Assembly (NCBI RefSeq): GCF_014764445.1
Contig: NZ_CP061721.1
Location: 3,720,001 to 3,784,000, forward strand
Length of the DNA stretch: 64,000 nucleotides
Source: Pseudarthrobacter sp. BIM B-2242
Lineage (GTDB): Bacteria > Actinomycetota > Actinomycetes > Actinomycetales > Micrococcaceae
Reading direction: 5' to 3'
A model generated the notes under the pieces. It did not search any database. It saw nothing but the letters and a program-made list of their open reading frames with translations, and was not told where the DNA came from. The translations under genes and the position numbers were made by a program. Below are positions 26,512 through 34,022 of the stretch, piece by piece (positions within the stretch are counted from its first letter, which is position 1; each line of letters begins with the position of its first letter).

Positions 26512-26978
26512 GAAATGCAAGTCTGAGCCTTCCACAACAAGCGCTTGCTCTCAAGAGCGTGTATACCGGCAGCACCGTGCGTTTATGCCCAAGAAGCCTG
26601 GTCTGGCGCGGTCGACTGAAGCCGTCAGCACTGTCAGCGCAATACCTGACCGAAGTTTCCCTCCAAGCGGGCGGGAATCCAGTGGTCAAAGTTATTGAGC
26701 CTTCGCTGAGACCAGATGAACACAGTCTCCTCCCGCACATATGGGATGACGGGTCGTTATGCCTCAACACTGCAGGACAGTGGTCTCCGACCATGCTCCT
26801 AGTCGATACCGTCCTCCCCTGGTCCTCGGAATGGTTGTTTCATTACGAGATGTGGAAAGGCACCGGCATATGGTTCGGTGATGGGGTCGCAGAAGAAGAA
26901 CCTGAAGCCCAATCGAAGCTGCTGCACCCGCTAATTCCTAAACAGGCGGGTGAAGAATCTGGCAAGGAACAGGCCTGA
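26508..26978 (+). CDS. E2-like ubiquitin-conjugating-type protein of short type II CBASS
   Basis: A 156-residue protein with the layout of bacterial E2-like proteins. It has a beta-rich N-terminal half, then LPHIWDDGSLCLNTAGQWSP with the likely catalytic Cys at 85 and a His at 77, then WSSEWLFHYEMWKGTGIWFG. No E1, JAB or second catalytic domain is present in the window, so this is the E2-only (short) type II CBASS. Such E2 proteins are thought to attach the CD-NTase to a target and so raise its activity. The GTG start overlaps the CD-NTase stop by 4 bases. Confidence 0.8.
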   Translation: MRNASLSLPQQALALKSVYTGSTVRLCPRSLVWRGRLKPSALSAQYLTEVSLQAGGNPVVKVIEPSLRPDEHSLLPHIWDDGSLCLNTAGQWSPTMLLVDTVLPWSSEWLFHYEMWKGTGIWFGDGVAEEEPEAQSKLLHPLIPKQAGEESGKEQA

Positions 26979-27199
26979 TTGCCGCCGACCAAAGACCCGC
27001 ACCTCGACCCCATCGGGAAGCACCTACTCCCTGGCTCTCGGCCGACAAGGCGCGCCGCCTTGGCTGCGATAGCACATGGCCAGACGGCCAAGCAGGTTGG
27101 CAAGGGAAGATGTGGAACGTGGCGGACTGGAACGATGATCGAGTTTGCAAACAATTAGGACTTGGTGGGCATTGCTGGCTGGGAGGTATCTGGGAGTGA
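26975..27199 (+). CDS. Candidate small Trp-rich protein inside the CBASS operon
   Basis: The bases between E2 and SLATT read open for 74 codons from a CTG at 26975. The frame overlaps the E2 stop by 4 bases (CTGA) and ends in a TGA that overlaps the SLATT GTG start by 4 bases (GTGA). That is the same coupling as between CD-NTase and E2. The product has seven Trp and three Cys, with GWQGKMWNVADWNDD and LGLGGHCWLGGIWE. Doubts: CTG is a rare start, and a competing 59-codon frame (TTG 26979 to TAG 27158) has higher GC at third positions. The family is not recognised. Confidence 0.33.
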   Translation: MIAADQRPAPRPHREAPTPWLSADKARRLGCDSTWPDGQAGWQGKMWNVADWNDDRVCKQLGLGGHCWLGGIWE

Positions 27200-27762
27200 G
27201 AGTAGACGTTAATCTGGACTTAATCAGGGAGGATTTTGGGCGGGTGGTTTACACCCATAAGACCCATGAAAAGGCTCGCGAACTGTGCACCCGCCACGCG
27301 ACAGCTTCAAAGTGGATGAACATCGTTCTTAATGCCCTGACCTTCGGGGGAGTATTGACGAGCGTTACAAGCGAGAACCGCGACCTCCTTTTCGTGGCAT
27401 TGTTCTTTGCAACCTTGACAGCAGGTTTTACCTTGTATCAGCTCAGCTTCAACCCCACCCAAGAAGCTGCGGAACACCGCGACGCCGCAAAGTGCCTCCT
27501 CAAAATCCGCGATAGCTATATCCACTTGCTAGCTGACGTAGAAGGGAACGCTTTGTCGGCCAAGGAGGTCAGAAATCAAAGGGACGGTCTCAGTGCGCAG
27601 TCACAGAAAGTGTTCCTGACCGCCCCCGACACCAGCTCCAAAGCGTATAGTCTGGCTCGGCGAGCTTTGAAGGAGTCTGAAGATTTTACTTTCTCTGACG
27701 AGGAAATCGACAAGTTCCTGCCTATGAATCTCCGCAGGACTACACAGAACCGAGTCTCGTAA
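27196..27762 (+). CDS. SLATT-domain two-TM effector
   Basis: A 188-residue protein with an N-terminal helical segment, two membrane helices (about residues 40-60 and 66-86) and a long helical C-terminal part. This is the SLATT layout, a two-TM effector class found with SMODS-type nucleotidyltransferases. On activation it should form pores and stop the infected cell. I chose the GTG at 27196 because GGGAGG lies 9 bases upstream; a TTG at 27145 is less likely. As the last gene of the CD-NTase/E2 operon it is the expected killing component. Confidence 0.8.
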   Translation: MRVDVNLDLIREDFGRVVYTHKTHEKARELCTRHATASKWMNIVLNALTFGGVLTSVTSENRDLLFVALFFATLTAGFTLYQLSFNPTQEAAEHRDAAKCLLKIRDSYIHLLADVEGNALSAKEVRNQRDGLSAQSQKVFLTAPDTSSKAYSLARRALKESEDFTFSDEEIDKFLPMNLRRTTQNRVS

Positions 27763-27770
27763 CAACCTTC

Positions 27771-27809
27771 CCAACCGGAGGTCGTCGCGGCCGCGGCGCC
27801 CTCGGTTGG
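27771..27809 (+). terminator. Hairpin after the CBASS operon
   Basis: CCAACCG (27771-27777) pairs with CGGTTGG (27803-27809), and the stem continues inward past a bulge. It begins 9 bases after the SLATT stop. Confidence 0.45.
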
Positions 27810-28029
27810 AGCGGTTCCCTGTCGCTAGTGCGCTAAGCGTCCACCGTCAACTGGTCGGTTATGAACGGAGGACTCCTTTACATCTCGCTGAGTCTGTCAC
27901 TACCGAAGTCTGGGAGTGCGTTACTGGGCCGGCCCTGGTCTGGCTCGCCCAGAAAGAGTCATTGCCTATTGACTGTTGTCCGGCAAGAACCTGAAACTCA
28001 GATTGACAGGTCCAGGGTTGGAGGCGCCG

Positions 28030-28596
28030 ATGGTCGGACAGCGGATTGGGTACGTGCGCGTGAGCACGCTGGATCAGAACGAGAAGCGCCAGCTGGAGGG
28101 CCAAGTCCTGGACCGGGTCTTCACGGATAAGGCCTCCGGCCGGGACACCGCCAGGCCGCAGCTCACGGAGCTGCTGCGGTTCGCCCGCGATGGTGACACC
28201 GTCATCGTGCACAGCATGGATAGGCTCGCCCGCAACCTCGACGACCTGCGCGCTCTCGTCCAGGGCCTGACACGCAGAGGTGTGCGGGTGGAGTTCGTCA
28301 AGGAGAGCCTGGTCTTTACCGGCGAGGACTCCCCCATGGCCAATCTCATGCTCTCCGTCATGGGCGCCTTCGCTGAATTCGAACGCTCCCTCAGCAGGGA
28401 ACGCCAACGGGAAGGAATCGCCCTGGCCAAGAAGCGCGGCGCCTACAAAGGACGGAAAAAGACCCTCACACCGGAACGCGCAGCCGAACTGGCCGAACGC
28501 GCTGGCACCGGTGTACCGAAAGCCGTCCTCGCCCGCGACTACGGGATCAGCAGGGAGACCGTCTACCAGTACCTGCGCCACGCCAAACTGGCCTGA
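28030..28596 (+). CDS. Serine recombinase/resolvase
   Basis: A 188-residue small serine recombinase. The catalytic Ser lies in IGYVRVSTLDQN. The conserved HSMDRLARNLDDL and GAFAEFERSLSRERQREG regions follow, with a C-terminal helix-turn-helix (VPKAVLARDYGISRETVYQYL). The length matches Tn3-type resolvases and invertases. I chose the ATG at 28030, which begins at the conserved N-terminus; an earlier start would add an unmatched extension. It follows the CBASS operon and precedes three related repeats (28614-28720) that may be its binding sites. No Tn3-type transposase is in the window. Confidence 0.88.
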   Translation: MVGQRIGYVRVSTLDQNEKRQLEGQVLDRVFTDKASGRDTARPQLTELLRFARDGDTVIVHSMDRLARNLDDLRALVQGLTRRGVRVEFVKESLVFTGEDSPMANLMLSVMGAFAEFERSLSRERQREGIALAKKRGAYKGRKKTLTPERAAELAERAGTGVPKAVLARDYGISRETVYQYLRHAKLA

Positions 28597-28613
28597 ACCG
28601 CTCCCCTGCCTGC

Positions 28614-28720
28614 GCCGAAAGTCGTGCCATAGTCCCTGCGGCCGTAGCTTGACGGAATACCTATTATCGGCTAAAAGTTGGGCTACTGACTAGCCTGAGT
28701 TTCGGCTAAAGTTGTGCCAT
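28614..28720. repeat. Three related repeats after the resolvase
   Basis: GCCGAAAGTCGTGCCAT (28614-28630), TATCGGCTAAAAGTTGGGC (28664-28682) and TTTCGGCTAAAGTTGTGCC (28700-28718) are diverged copies of one motif. The last copy runs into the antitoxin start codon. A fourth related copy lies at 31939-31959. They may be resolvase subsites, transposon ends, or toxin-antitoxin operators. Confidence 0.5.
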
Positions 28721-28994
28721 GAGAACGGTACCGCTCAGCGAAGCAAAGGACAAGCTTTCCGCCCTGGTGGAGGAAGCTGACAAGACCCACGAGATCATCC
28801 AGATCACCCGCCACGGTCACCCGTCGGCAGTGCTGATGTCCGCGGCGGACCTTGAGTCGCTGCAGGAAACAATTCACTGGCTTTCCCAGCCTGGCATCCG
28901 CGAAGATCTGGACCAGGCCCGGCGCGACATTGCGGACGGCAACACGACCAGCGGTGATGACCTCCGCCGCGAATTCGGGCTGCCGCCGCGGTGA
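28719..28994 (+). CDS. Phd/YefM-family antitoxin
   Basis: A 91-residue antitoxin. The N-terminal MRTVPLSEAKDKLSALVEEA and RHGHPSAVLMSAADLESLQE are the Phd/YefM DNA-binding fold. The C-terminal stretch (RRDIADGNTTSGDDLRREFG) would bind and block the toxin. Its stop overlaps the toxin start by 4 bases, the usual type II toxin-antitoxin layout. The toxin gene is broken by an insertion sequence, so this antitoxin is now without its working partner here. Confidence 0.85.
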   Translation: MRTVPLSEAKDKLSALVEEADKTHEIIQITRHGHPSAVLMSAADLESLQETIHWLSQPGIREDLDQARRDIADGNTTSGDDLRREFGLPPR

Positions 28995-29147
28995 CTGATG
29001 CACAGACCGCCGGTCATGCGCCATGGAAGGTCGAAGTTACCAGCCCCGCGTTGAAGGGTTTTCGGCGGTTACCGGAGAAGGCAGCGGCAGCAATCGTCGA
29101 ATTCGTCACCGGCATCCTCGCCGATAACCCTTACCGACTGAGTGAAC
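28991..29147 (+). pseudogene. RelE-type toxin, 5' part, split by IS21 element
   Basis: The first 52 codons encode the start of a RelE/ParE-type mRNA-interferase toxin (WKVEVTSPALKGFRRLPEKA, FVTGILADNPYRL). The reading breaks at AGTGAAC (29141-29147). The rest is at 31731-31874. Removing the insertion and one copy of AGTGAAC rejoins the gene in frame to 97 residues, the normal length of the family. The toxin should be inactive. Confidence 0.85.
29141..29147. repeat. IS21 target-site duplication, left copy
   Basis: AGTGAAC here is repeated at 31731-31737 on the other side of the insertion. Seven bases is within the 4-8 base range usual for IS21-family elements. Confidence 0.75.
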
Positions 29148-29312
29148 TGAATATTCGCTCTTTTGGGGTCCACCCGTCGCGTGTTTGGGGGCCGGTGGCC
29201 AGAGCGCGCAGTAGCGGTCTTGGGAGCCGGGCGGTGGCGTCGTTGGGGGCCACCCCGGCTTAGGCTCCTTCCGTCGTGTGTATAGGGCGCACGGCGGAAG
29301 GAGTAATCAGTA

Positions 29313-30875
29313 ATGGTACGGAAGATCAGGGCGAAGCTGGTGTTGCAGTTGCGCGCCGAGGGCCTGTCGGGCCGGGCAATCGCAGCGTCGCAGGGAATGT
29401 CCCGGAAGAGCATCACGGCGGTGCTGGAGGCAGCCGACGCGGCCGGGGTGGTGTGGGACGAGATCGCCGACAGCTCTGACAGGGAGGTGTATGCCCGGTT
29501 GTTCCCGGGGCGCGGTGAGCATCAAAGCGTGTTCGCGCAGCCGGACTGGGACCAGGTGCATCGGGAGATGGCCCGGGTCGGGGTGACGCTGAAGCTGCTG
29601 CATGGCGAGTACGCCGATTCATGCGCCGCTGCCGGTGAGCCGGTGATGGGCTATGACCGTTTCTGCAGGACCTACCAGCGGCACGTGCTGGTAACGGGAG
29701 TGGCATCGAGGGTCGGACACAAGGCCGGGCAAACGGTGGAGGTCGACTGGTCGGGGCCGACAATGCAGTTAACCGATCCGGTCACGGGCAAGGCCAGGAC
29801 CGTATATCTGTTCGTGGCGTGCCTGCCTTTCAGCCGGTACGCGTTCGTCGAACCCGCTCTGGACATGAAGCAAGACACCTGGCTGCGGGCCCACGTGGCG
29901 ATGTTCGAGGCCTTCACCGGGTCGGTGCCGCGGATCGTGCCGGACAATCTGAAGACCGGGGTCATCAAGCATCCCCGCGAGGGCGAGGTCGTGCTCAACG
30001 ACGCCTACCGCGAGATGGCGGCGCACTACTCGGCGGCGGTGCTGCCCGGACGTGTCAGGGCGCCGAAGGACAAAGCCAGCGTGGAAAACACGGTCGCCCA
30101 CGTGGCTACCTGGGTCATCGCCGGGCTGCGCCAACGGCAATTCACGTCGTTGACGGAGCTCAGGGCCGCCATCATCGAGCGCGTGGCGGCCTACAACGCG
30201 GAGCTGTTCCAGAAGCGGCCCGGGTCCAGGGCCAGTGTGTTCGCAGCCGAGGAACAGCCCCTGCTGACGGGATTGCCGGCGGTTGCCTACGAGATCAGCA
30301 GGTGGGTCTACGGGCGCCGGGTGGGCCGGAACGGGCACGTGGTCTGGGAGCGGAACTACTATTCGGTGCCCTTCGCCCATGTCGGCACCACGGTGGACCT
30401 GCGGATCACCGATCGGGTAATTCAGGCCTACCGGGGCACCGAACGGCTGACCAGCCACCTGCTGCTGCCCGAGGGCGCGGCCAATGAATACCGCACCAAC
30501 GACGCCGACCTGCCCGCCGGCGAGAAGTACCGGCAATGGGATGCGCTCCGGGTGCGGGAGTGGGCCGGACGGATCGGCCCGGCGGCGGTGACCGTGGTCA
30601 ACCGGATCTTCGAGTCCGTCCCGGTCGACGAGCAGGGCCTGGACGCAGCACTGGCCGTGCTGCGGCTCTCCCGGCGCTACTCCGCCGAACGCCTCGAGGC
30701 AGCCTGTCGGCTCGCGTTGGCAGGCCGGGTGCGGTCCCCGCGGTATGCGCACCTGCAGCCGATCCTGGCCACAGAGCAGGACAAGGCCGCCGGTCTCAGA
30801 CCACCACGGGATGAACCCGCCGAACACGGCGGATACGTGCGCGGCGCCGAATACTACGCAGGGGGTGCCAAGTGA
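29313..30875 (+). CDS. istA: IS21-family transposase IstA
   Basis: A 520-residue DDE transposase. The N-terminal helix-turn-helix is EGLSGRAIAASQGMSRKSIT. The catalytic triad is complete: Asp 145 in VEVDWSG, Asp 211 in RIVPDNLKTGV and Glu 258 in DKASVENTVAHV. The C-terminal beta-barrel region WERNYYSVPFAHVG follows. GGAAGGAG precedes the ATG. It overlaps istB by 4 bases (ATGA-type GTGA junction). The intact frame and motifs suggest a recent, possibly still active copy. Confidence 0.93.
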   Translation: MVRKIRAKLVLQLRAEGLSGRAIAASQGMSRKSITAVLEAADAAGVVWDEIADSSDREVYARLFPGRGEHQSVFAQPDWDQVHREMARVGVTLKLLHGEYADSCAAAGEPVMGYDRFCRTYQRHVLVTGVASRVGHKAGQTVEVDWSGPTMQLTDPVTGKARTVYLFVACLPFSRYAFVEPALDMKQDTWLRAHVAMFEAFTGSVPRIVPDNLKTGVIKHPREGEVVLNDAYREMAAHYSAAVLPGRVRAPKDKASVENTVAHVATWVIAGLRQRQFTSLTELRAAIIERVAAYNAELFQKRPGSRASVFAAEEQPLLTGLPAVAYEISRWVYGRRVGRNGHVVWERNYYSVPFAHVGTTVDLRITDRVIQAYRGTERLTSHLLLPEGAANEYRTNDADLPAGEKYRQWDALRVREWAGRIGPAAVTVVNRIFESVPVDEQGLDAALAVLRLSRRYSAERLEAACRLALAGRVRSPRYAHLQPILATEQDKAAGLRPPRDEPAEHGGYVRGAEYYAGGAK

Positions 30876-31618
30876 GCGGGATCGATCTCGAGACCAAACG
30901 CAAGCTCCGTGAGATGGGCGCCTCCCCGATGCTGGAAGCGCTCGAGGCCCAGGACGAGACGCTCGTGCTCGGCATGGCCTTCGAGGAACGGCTCCGCCTG
31001 GTCGTCGACGAGGCCCACTCCGGGTTCAACCACGCCAAGGTCGAGGGACTGATCCGGCGGGCCGGGCTACGCTACCCGGGCGCGGATCTGCGCCGGCTCG
31101 ACCTCGTGGACGAGCGTGGCCTGGATCGGAACGTGATCGCCCAGCTCGGCACGTGTTCGTTCATCGAACGGCAGCAGAACGTCGTGTTTCAGGGATTCAC
31201 CGGATCCGGGAAATCCTACCTGGGGTGCGCACTGGCCAAGCAGGCCTGCCAGCACCGGATCCGGGCCCACTACGTCCGCATGCCCGACCTTGAGGAAGCC
31301 TGGGCGCTGGCGAAGGACAAGCCCCAGGGGCAGACTAAATTCCTGAACAAGTACGCGGCCTTCACCCTGCTCGTGATCGACGAATGGCTTCTCGACCACC
31401 CCGACGAGGGCATGCGCAGCATGCTCCTGGAGTTACTGGAGCGCCGGTACGACACGGCATCGACCGTGTTCTGCACCCAGTACGCCAAGAAAGACTGGCA
31501 CCAACGGCTCGGCTCCGGGGTCCACGCCGATGCGATCATGGACCGCATCGTGCACAACACCATCTGGGTCGATACCGGCAACCACAACATGCGCCAACAC
31601 GCCACCATGAAGCAGTAA
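30872..31618 (+). CDS. istB: IS21-family helper ATPase IstB
   Basis: A 248-residue AAA+ ATPase of DnaA/DnaC type that assists IstA in target capture. Walker A is GFTGSGKSYLGCALA (about residue 110) and Walker B is FTLLVIDEWLL (about residue 165). The N-terminal helical region binds IstA. The length is standard for the family. It starts in the 4-base overlap with istA. No damage is visible. Confidence 0.93.
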   Translation: MSGIDLETKRKLREMGASPMLEALEAQDETLVLGMAFEERLRLVVDEAHSGFNHAKVEGLIRRAGLRYPGADLRRLDLVDERGLDRNVIAQLGTCSFIERQQNVVFQGFTGSGKSYLGCALAKQACQHRIRAHYVRMPDLEEAWALAKDKPQGQTKFLNKYAAFTLLVIDEWLLDHPDEGMRSMLLELLERRYDTASTVFCTQYAKKDWHQRLGSGVHADAIMDRIVHNTIWVDTGNHNMRQHATMKQ

Positions 31619-31730
31619 GAAAACGTCGGTGGGGGCCGGTGGCCCCCACAACCCCGGCCACCGGCCCCCACCGGCAATATCACTGGCCCCGAAAGGCAAT
31701 ATCGAGTGGCTTCCAAACCTTCAAATACTC

Positions 31731-31874
31731 AGTGAACCCTTGACGAACGAACTCCGCGGCCTGCGCACCGCACGCCGCGGTGACTATCGCGTGCTGTTCA
31801 CCCTCGACGTCGAAGAGCACATCCTGTATGTCCACCGCATCGAACACCGATCCGACGTACACAAGCCGCGTTAG
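31731..31874 (+). pseudogene. RelE-type toxin, 3' part
   Basis: This encodes the C-terminal half of the RelE-type toxin: LTNELRGLRTARRGDYRVLF then HILYVHRIEHRSDVHKPR and a stop. The ARRGDYRVLF and HRIEHRSDVH motifs are family hallmarks and carry catalytic-type Arg and His residues. It has no start of its own and is the continuation of 28991-29147. The first seven bases are the right copy of the target duplication. Confidence 0.85.
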
Positions 31875-32003
31875 CAACTTCAAGGAAAGATGTGCCAGCT
31901 GGGGGCCTCTCCCCCAGCTCAGGCTGACGAAAGGTCCATTATCGGCGGTTAAATTGGACGGGGAGTGCCCGCAAAAGGGGTGGTTGTCCCTTCTCGTTCC
32001 AGT

Positions 32004-32224
32004 TGTCAGTTTTCTCATTCAACATGTCAGTTAACGGATTCCGGGCGATTCTCAGTTAAGTTGTCAGCGTGGTTTCATGGAGGCTTTGAGGTCCCTGCCG
32101 AGGGAGTAGTCCGTAGGACATCTTCTGGACCCGTCAACGCATTTACGGAACTGACAACATGGATGAGAAAGAATCTGCCAAATTGTTCTCATCTAATCTG
32201 TCAGTTCCCACGTCGCTACTGACA
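32004..32224. repeat. Cluster of TGTCAGTT repeats in both orientations
   Basis: TGTCAGTT occurs at 32004-32011, 32025-32032 and 32199-32206, inverted at 32149-32156, and with one or two mismatches at 32050, 32062 and 32217. The first two are 21 bases apart. The surrounding 31875-32590 stretch has no supported gene. Multiple short repeats of this kind occur at IS21-type ends, so this may be the scar of another element. Confidence 0.5.
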
Positions 32225-32597
32225 ACTACGTTGCGAGCGGACAGTGGTGCCGGATAGCTTCCTTGTGGCCTTTGGACCCAAATTTCGCGTTCAGAACGCG
32301 CATCTATCGCCTGGTTTTTGGTGGGATGTTCCGGCTGGCCGCTTCTTTGCGCCGCTCCGCACACAGAATGCGTCCAGGGCGGCTTAGGGGCTTTTATGGC
32401 TAAATGCAGGTCAAGCCCCGGCCGGGGCCGAGACGGCAGTTCCGATCGCCCCTCGCCGGACCCTGTCTGCGCACATCCTATTCCGAGGGTGCTGGCACAG
32501 TAGGTTGTTCGCTGCTATCCGTCCTCGACCTTTACACGTCGGAGCCGGGCAGTATCCGGTCGACTGGAGCTTCTTCAAGGTTATCTTCACCTGCCTC

Positions 32598-32688
32598 TTG
32601 ACGTGTGCCCGGGGTCACAGTACCGTTGAGCCTAATCCTTTAGGTAATCCACAGAAGACTCGCTGAGCCACTGGCCTAAACGATTAGG
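32598..32688 (+). promoter_or_regulatory. LacI-gene promoter with two operator sites
   Basis: A TTGACG box (32598-32603) lies 17 bases before a weak TACCGT. CCTAATCCTTTAGG (32631-32644) and CCTAAACGATTAGG (32675-32688) are related palindromes. The second has the central CG of LacI-family operators. They sit directly before the LacI gene, whose AAGGAGG follows at 32689, pointing to autoregulation. Confidence 0.55.
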
Positions 32689-32701
32689 AAGGAGGCGGCA
32701 G

Positions 32702-33757
32702 ATGGCAAAGAAACCCACGTTGCGGGACCTGAGCGAAGCCACCGGCCTGTCTTCATATACGGTTTCCCGGGCCTTGAGCAATGGAGCCGATGTCTCTGCT
32801 GCGAGCCGGAAGCTGGTCTTGGAAGCGGCTCGGGAGCTTGGCTACGTTCCGAACCGTGCCGCGCAGGAACTCCGCAAGAACACGCGCAGTTCGATCGCAG
32901 TCATCACGGCAAGCACGTCTAATTATTACTATCTGGACCTGATGAAGGGCATCCAGAGGGTGCTGCGTGCCTCCAACCGCAACGCCGTTGTAGCAGACAT
33001 TGCCGCGGAGGGCGTCTACACGGCCGAGGTTGAGGATGCCACAATTCAGGATTTGATCCAGTCGCGCACGGCCGGCATCATCACAACTCTGACGCTGAGC
33101 ACGCAGAACATCAGGCTCTTGGAACGCTGGGACATCCCCGTGGTTTTCGTGGATTCGGCACCGCCTGAGGCCGCTACCCGTGTGCCGAGCATTCTGACGG
33201 ACAACTACGCCGCGAGCATGAAAGCTGGGGCCCACCTGGCCCAGCACGGTCACACGGATTGGTTGTTTCTGGCCTATCCGGGCAGATGGTCCACACGTGC
33301 GGAGCGGGAGCGCGGGCTCCGCGATGCGGCTATCAAGCACGGGGCCGAACTTCAGGTGCTGGAGACTGAAAACGACTCCGACTCGGCCCAACACGCGCTG
33401 TCTGCTTATCTTGACAGCTCCGGGCGGGCACTGCCCAGAGCCATCATCGCGGGAAACAACCCACTGCTCCACGGTGTCCTCACTGTGCTCCAGGAACGCG
33501 GAACCGCTGTCCCCGATGAAGTGGCACTTATCGCGTTTGACGAATTTGCCTGGGCGCCGTTACTGGATCCGCCGCTCACTGTGGTGGATGAGGACAGCGA
33601 GTCAATCGGAGTTCTGGCAGCACAGATATTGACCCGGATCCTGGACGGACAGCTCGATGCCGAACGGCGCGGTCAGGCTCCGGTGCCGGACTACCGTCCC
33701 GAGGACCGCAGGGAGGTGAGCGCGGACCTGATCGTGCGACGGTCCTGCGGGTGCTGA
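32702..33757 (+). CDS. LacI-family regulator of the ribose-type importer
   Basis: A 351-residue LacI/GalR regulator. The helix-turn-helix is PTLRDLSEATGLSSYTVSRA and the hinge is LGYVPNRAAQELRKNTRSSI. The sugar-binding domain ends in DEVALIAFDEFAWAPLLDPP and a short Cys-containing tail. AAGGAGG precedes its ATG. It is followed on the same strand by a three-gene ribose-type importer and a gene of unknown function, which it probably controls. Palindromes before its own start suggest autoregulation. The inducer is unknown. Confidence 0.9.
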   Translation: MAKKPTLRDLSEATGLSSYTVSRALSNGADVSAASRKLVLEAARELGYVPNRAAQELRKNTRSSIAVITASTSNYYYLDLMKGIQRVLRASNRNAVVADIAAEGVYTAEVEDATIQDLIQSRTAGIITTLTLSTQNIRLLERWDIPVVFVDSAPPEAATRVPSILTDNYAASMKAGAHLAQHGHTDWLFLAYPGRWSTRAERERGLRDAAIKHGAELQVLETENDSDSAQHALSAYLDSSGRALPRAIIAGNNPLLHGVLTVLQERGTAVPDEVALIAFDEFAWAPLLDPPLTVVDEDSESIGVLAAQILTRILDGQLDAERRGQAPVPDYRPEDRREVSADLIVRRSCGC

Positions 33758-34022
33758 CCTCGCCTCGTCCACCTACTTCCTCTGACAACTCCGGCTCACC
33801 GACCCAGTCACAGCTTGCTTTCCCAGTCGGCCCCGGTACCGGCAAAGTCAGGCCCACCGCTGACGAATCCCCTAGAGGATCGTCACATGAATGGGCCATA
33901 CGAATGAAGCCGGTAGCCACCTTGGGCGAGCCGGCGCACCATCAAGTCTCATCCCCTCATATTCCACGGACACGGACGGCCCCACCGGCCGCATCTTGTT
34001 CCGGTTCAAAGGAGATCCGAAA

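Larger units (their letters stand above)
29148..31730. mobile_element. IS21-family insertion sequence
   Basis: About 2.58 kb, holding istA and istB and flanked by AGTGAAC duplications. The tips are weakly matched: GAATATTCG on the left and GAGTATTTG read inward from the right. An inner inverted copy of GGGGGCCGGTGGCC occurs near both ends (about 29189 and the complement near 31654), as IS21 elements carry multiple terminal repeats. The exact tips may differ by a base or two. Confidence 0.85.

Noticed and set aside
32004..32224. A CRISPR array, suggested by repeated TGTCAGTT
   Set aside because: Repeats are only 8 bases, irregularly spaced and in both orientations; no cas genes are near.
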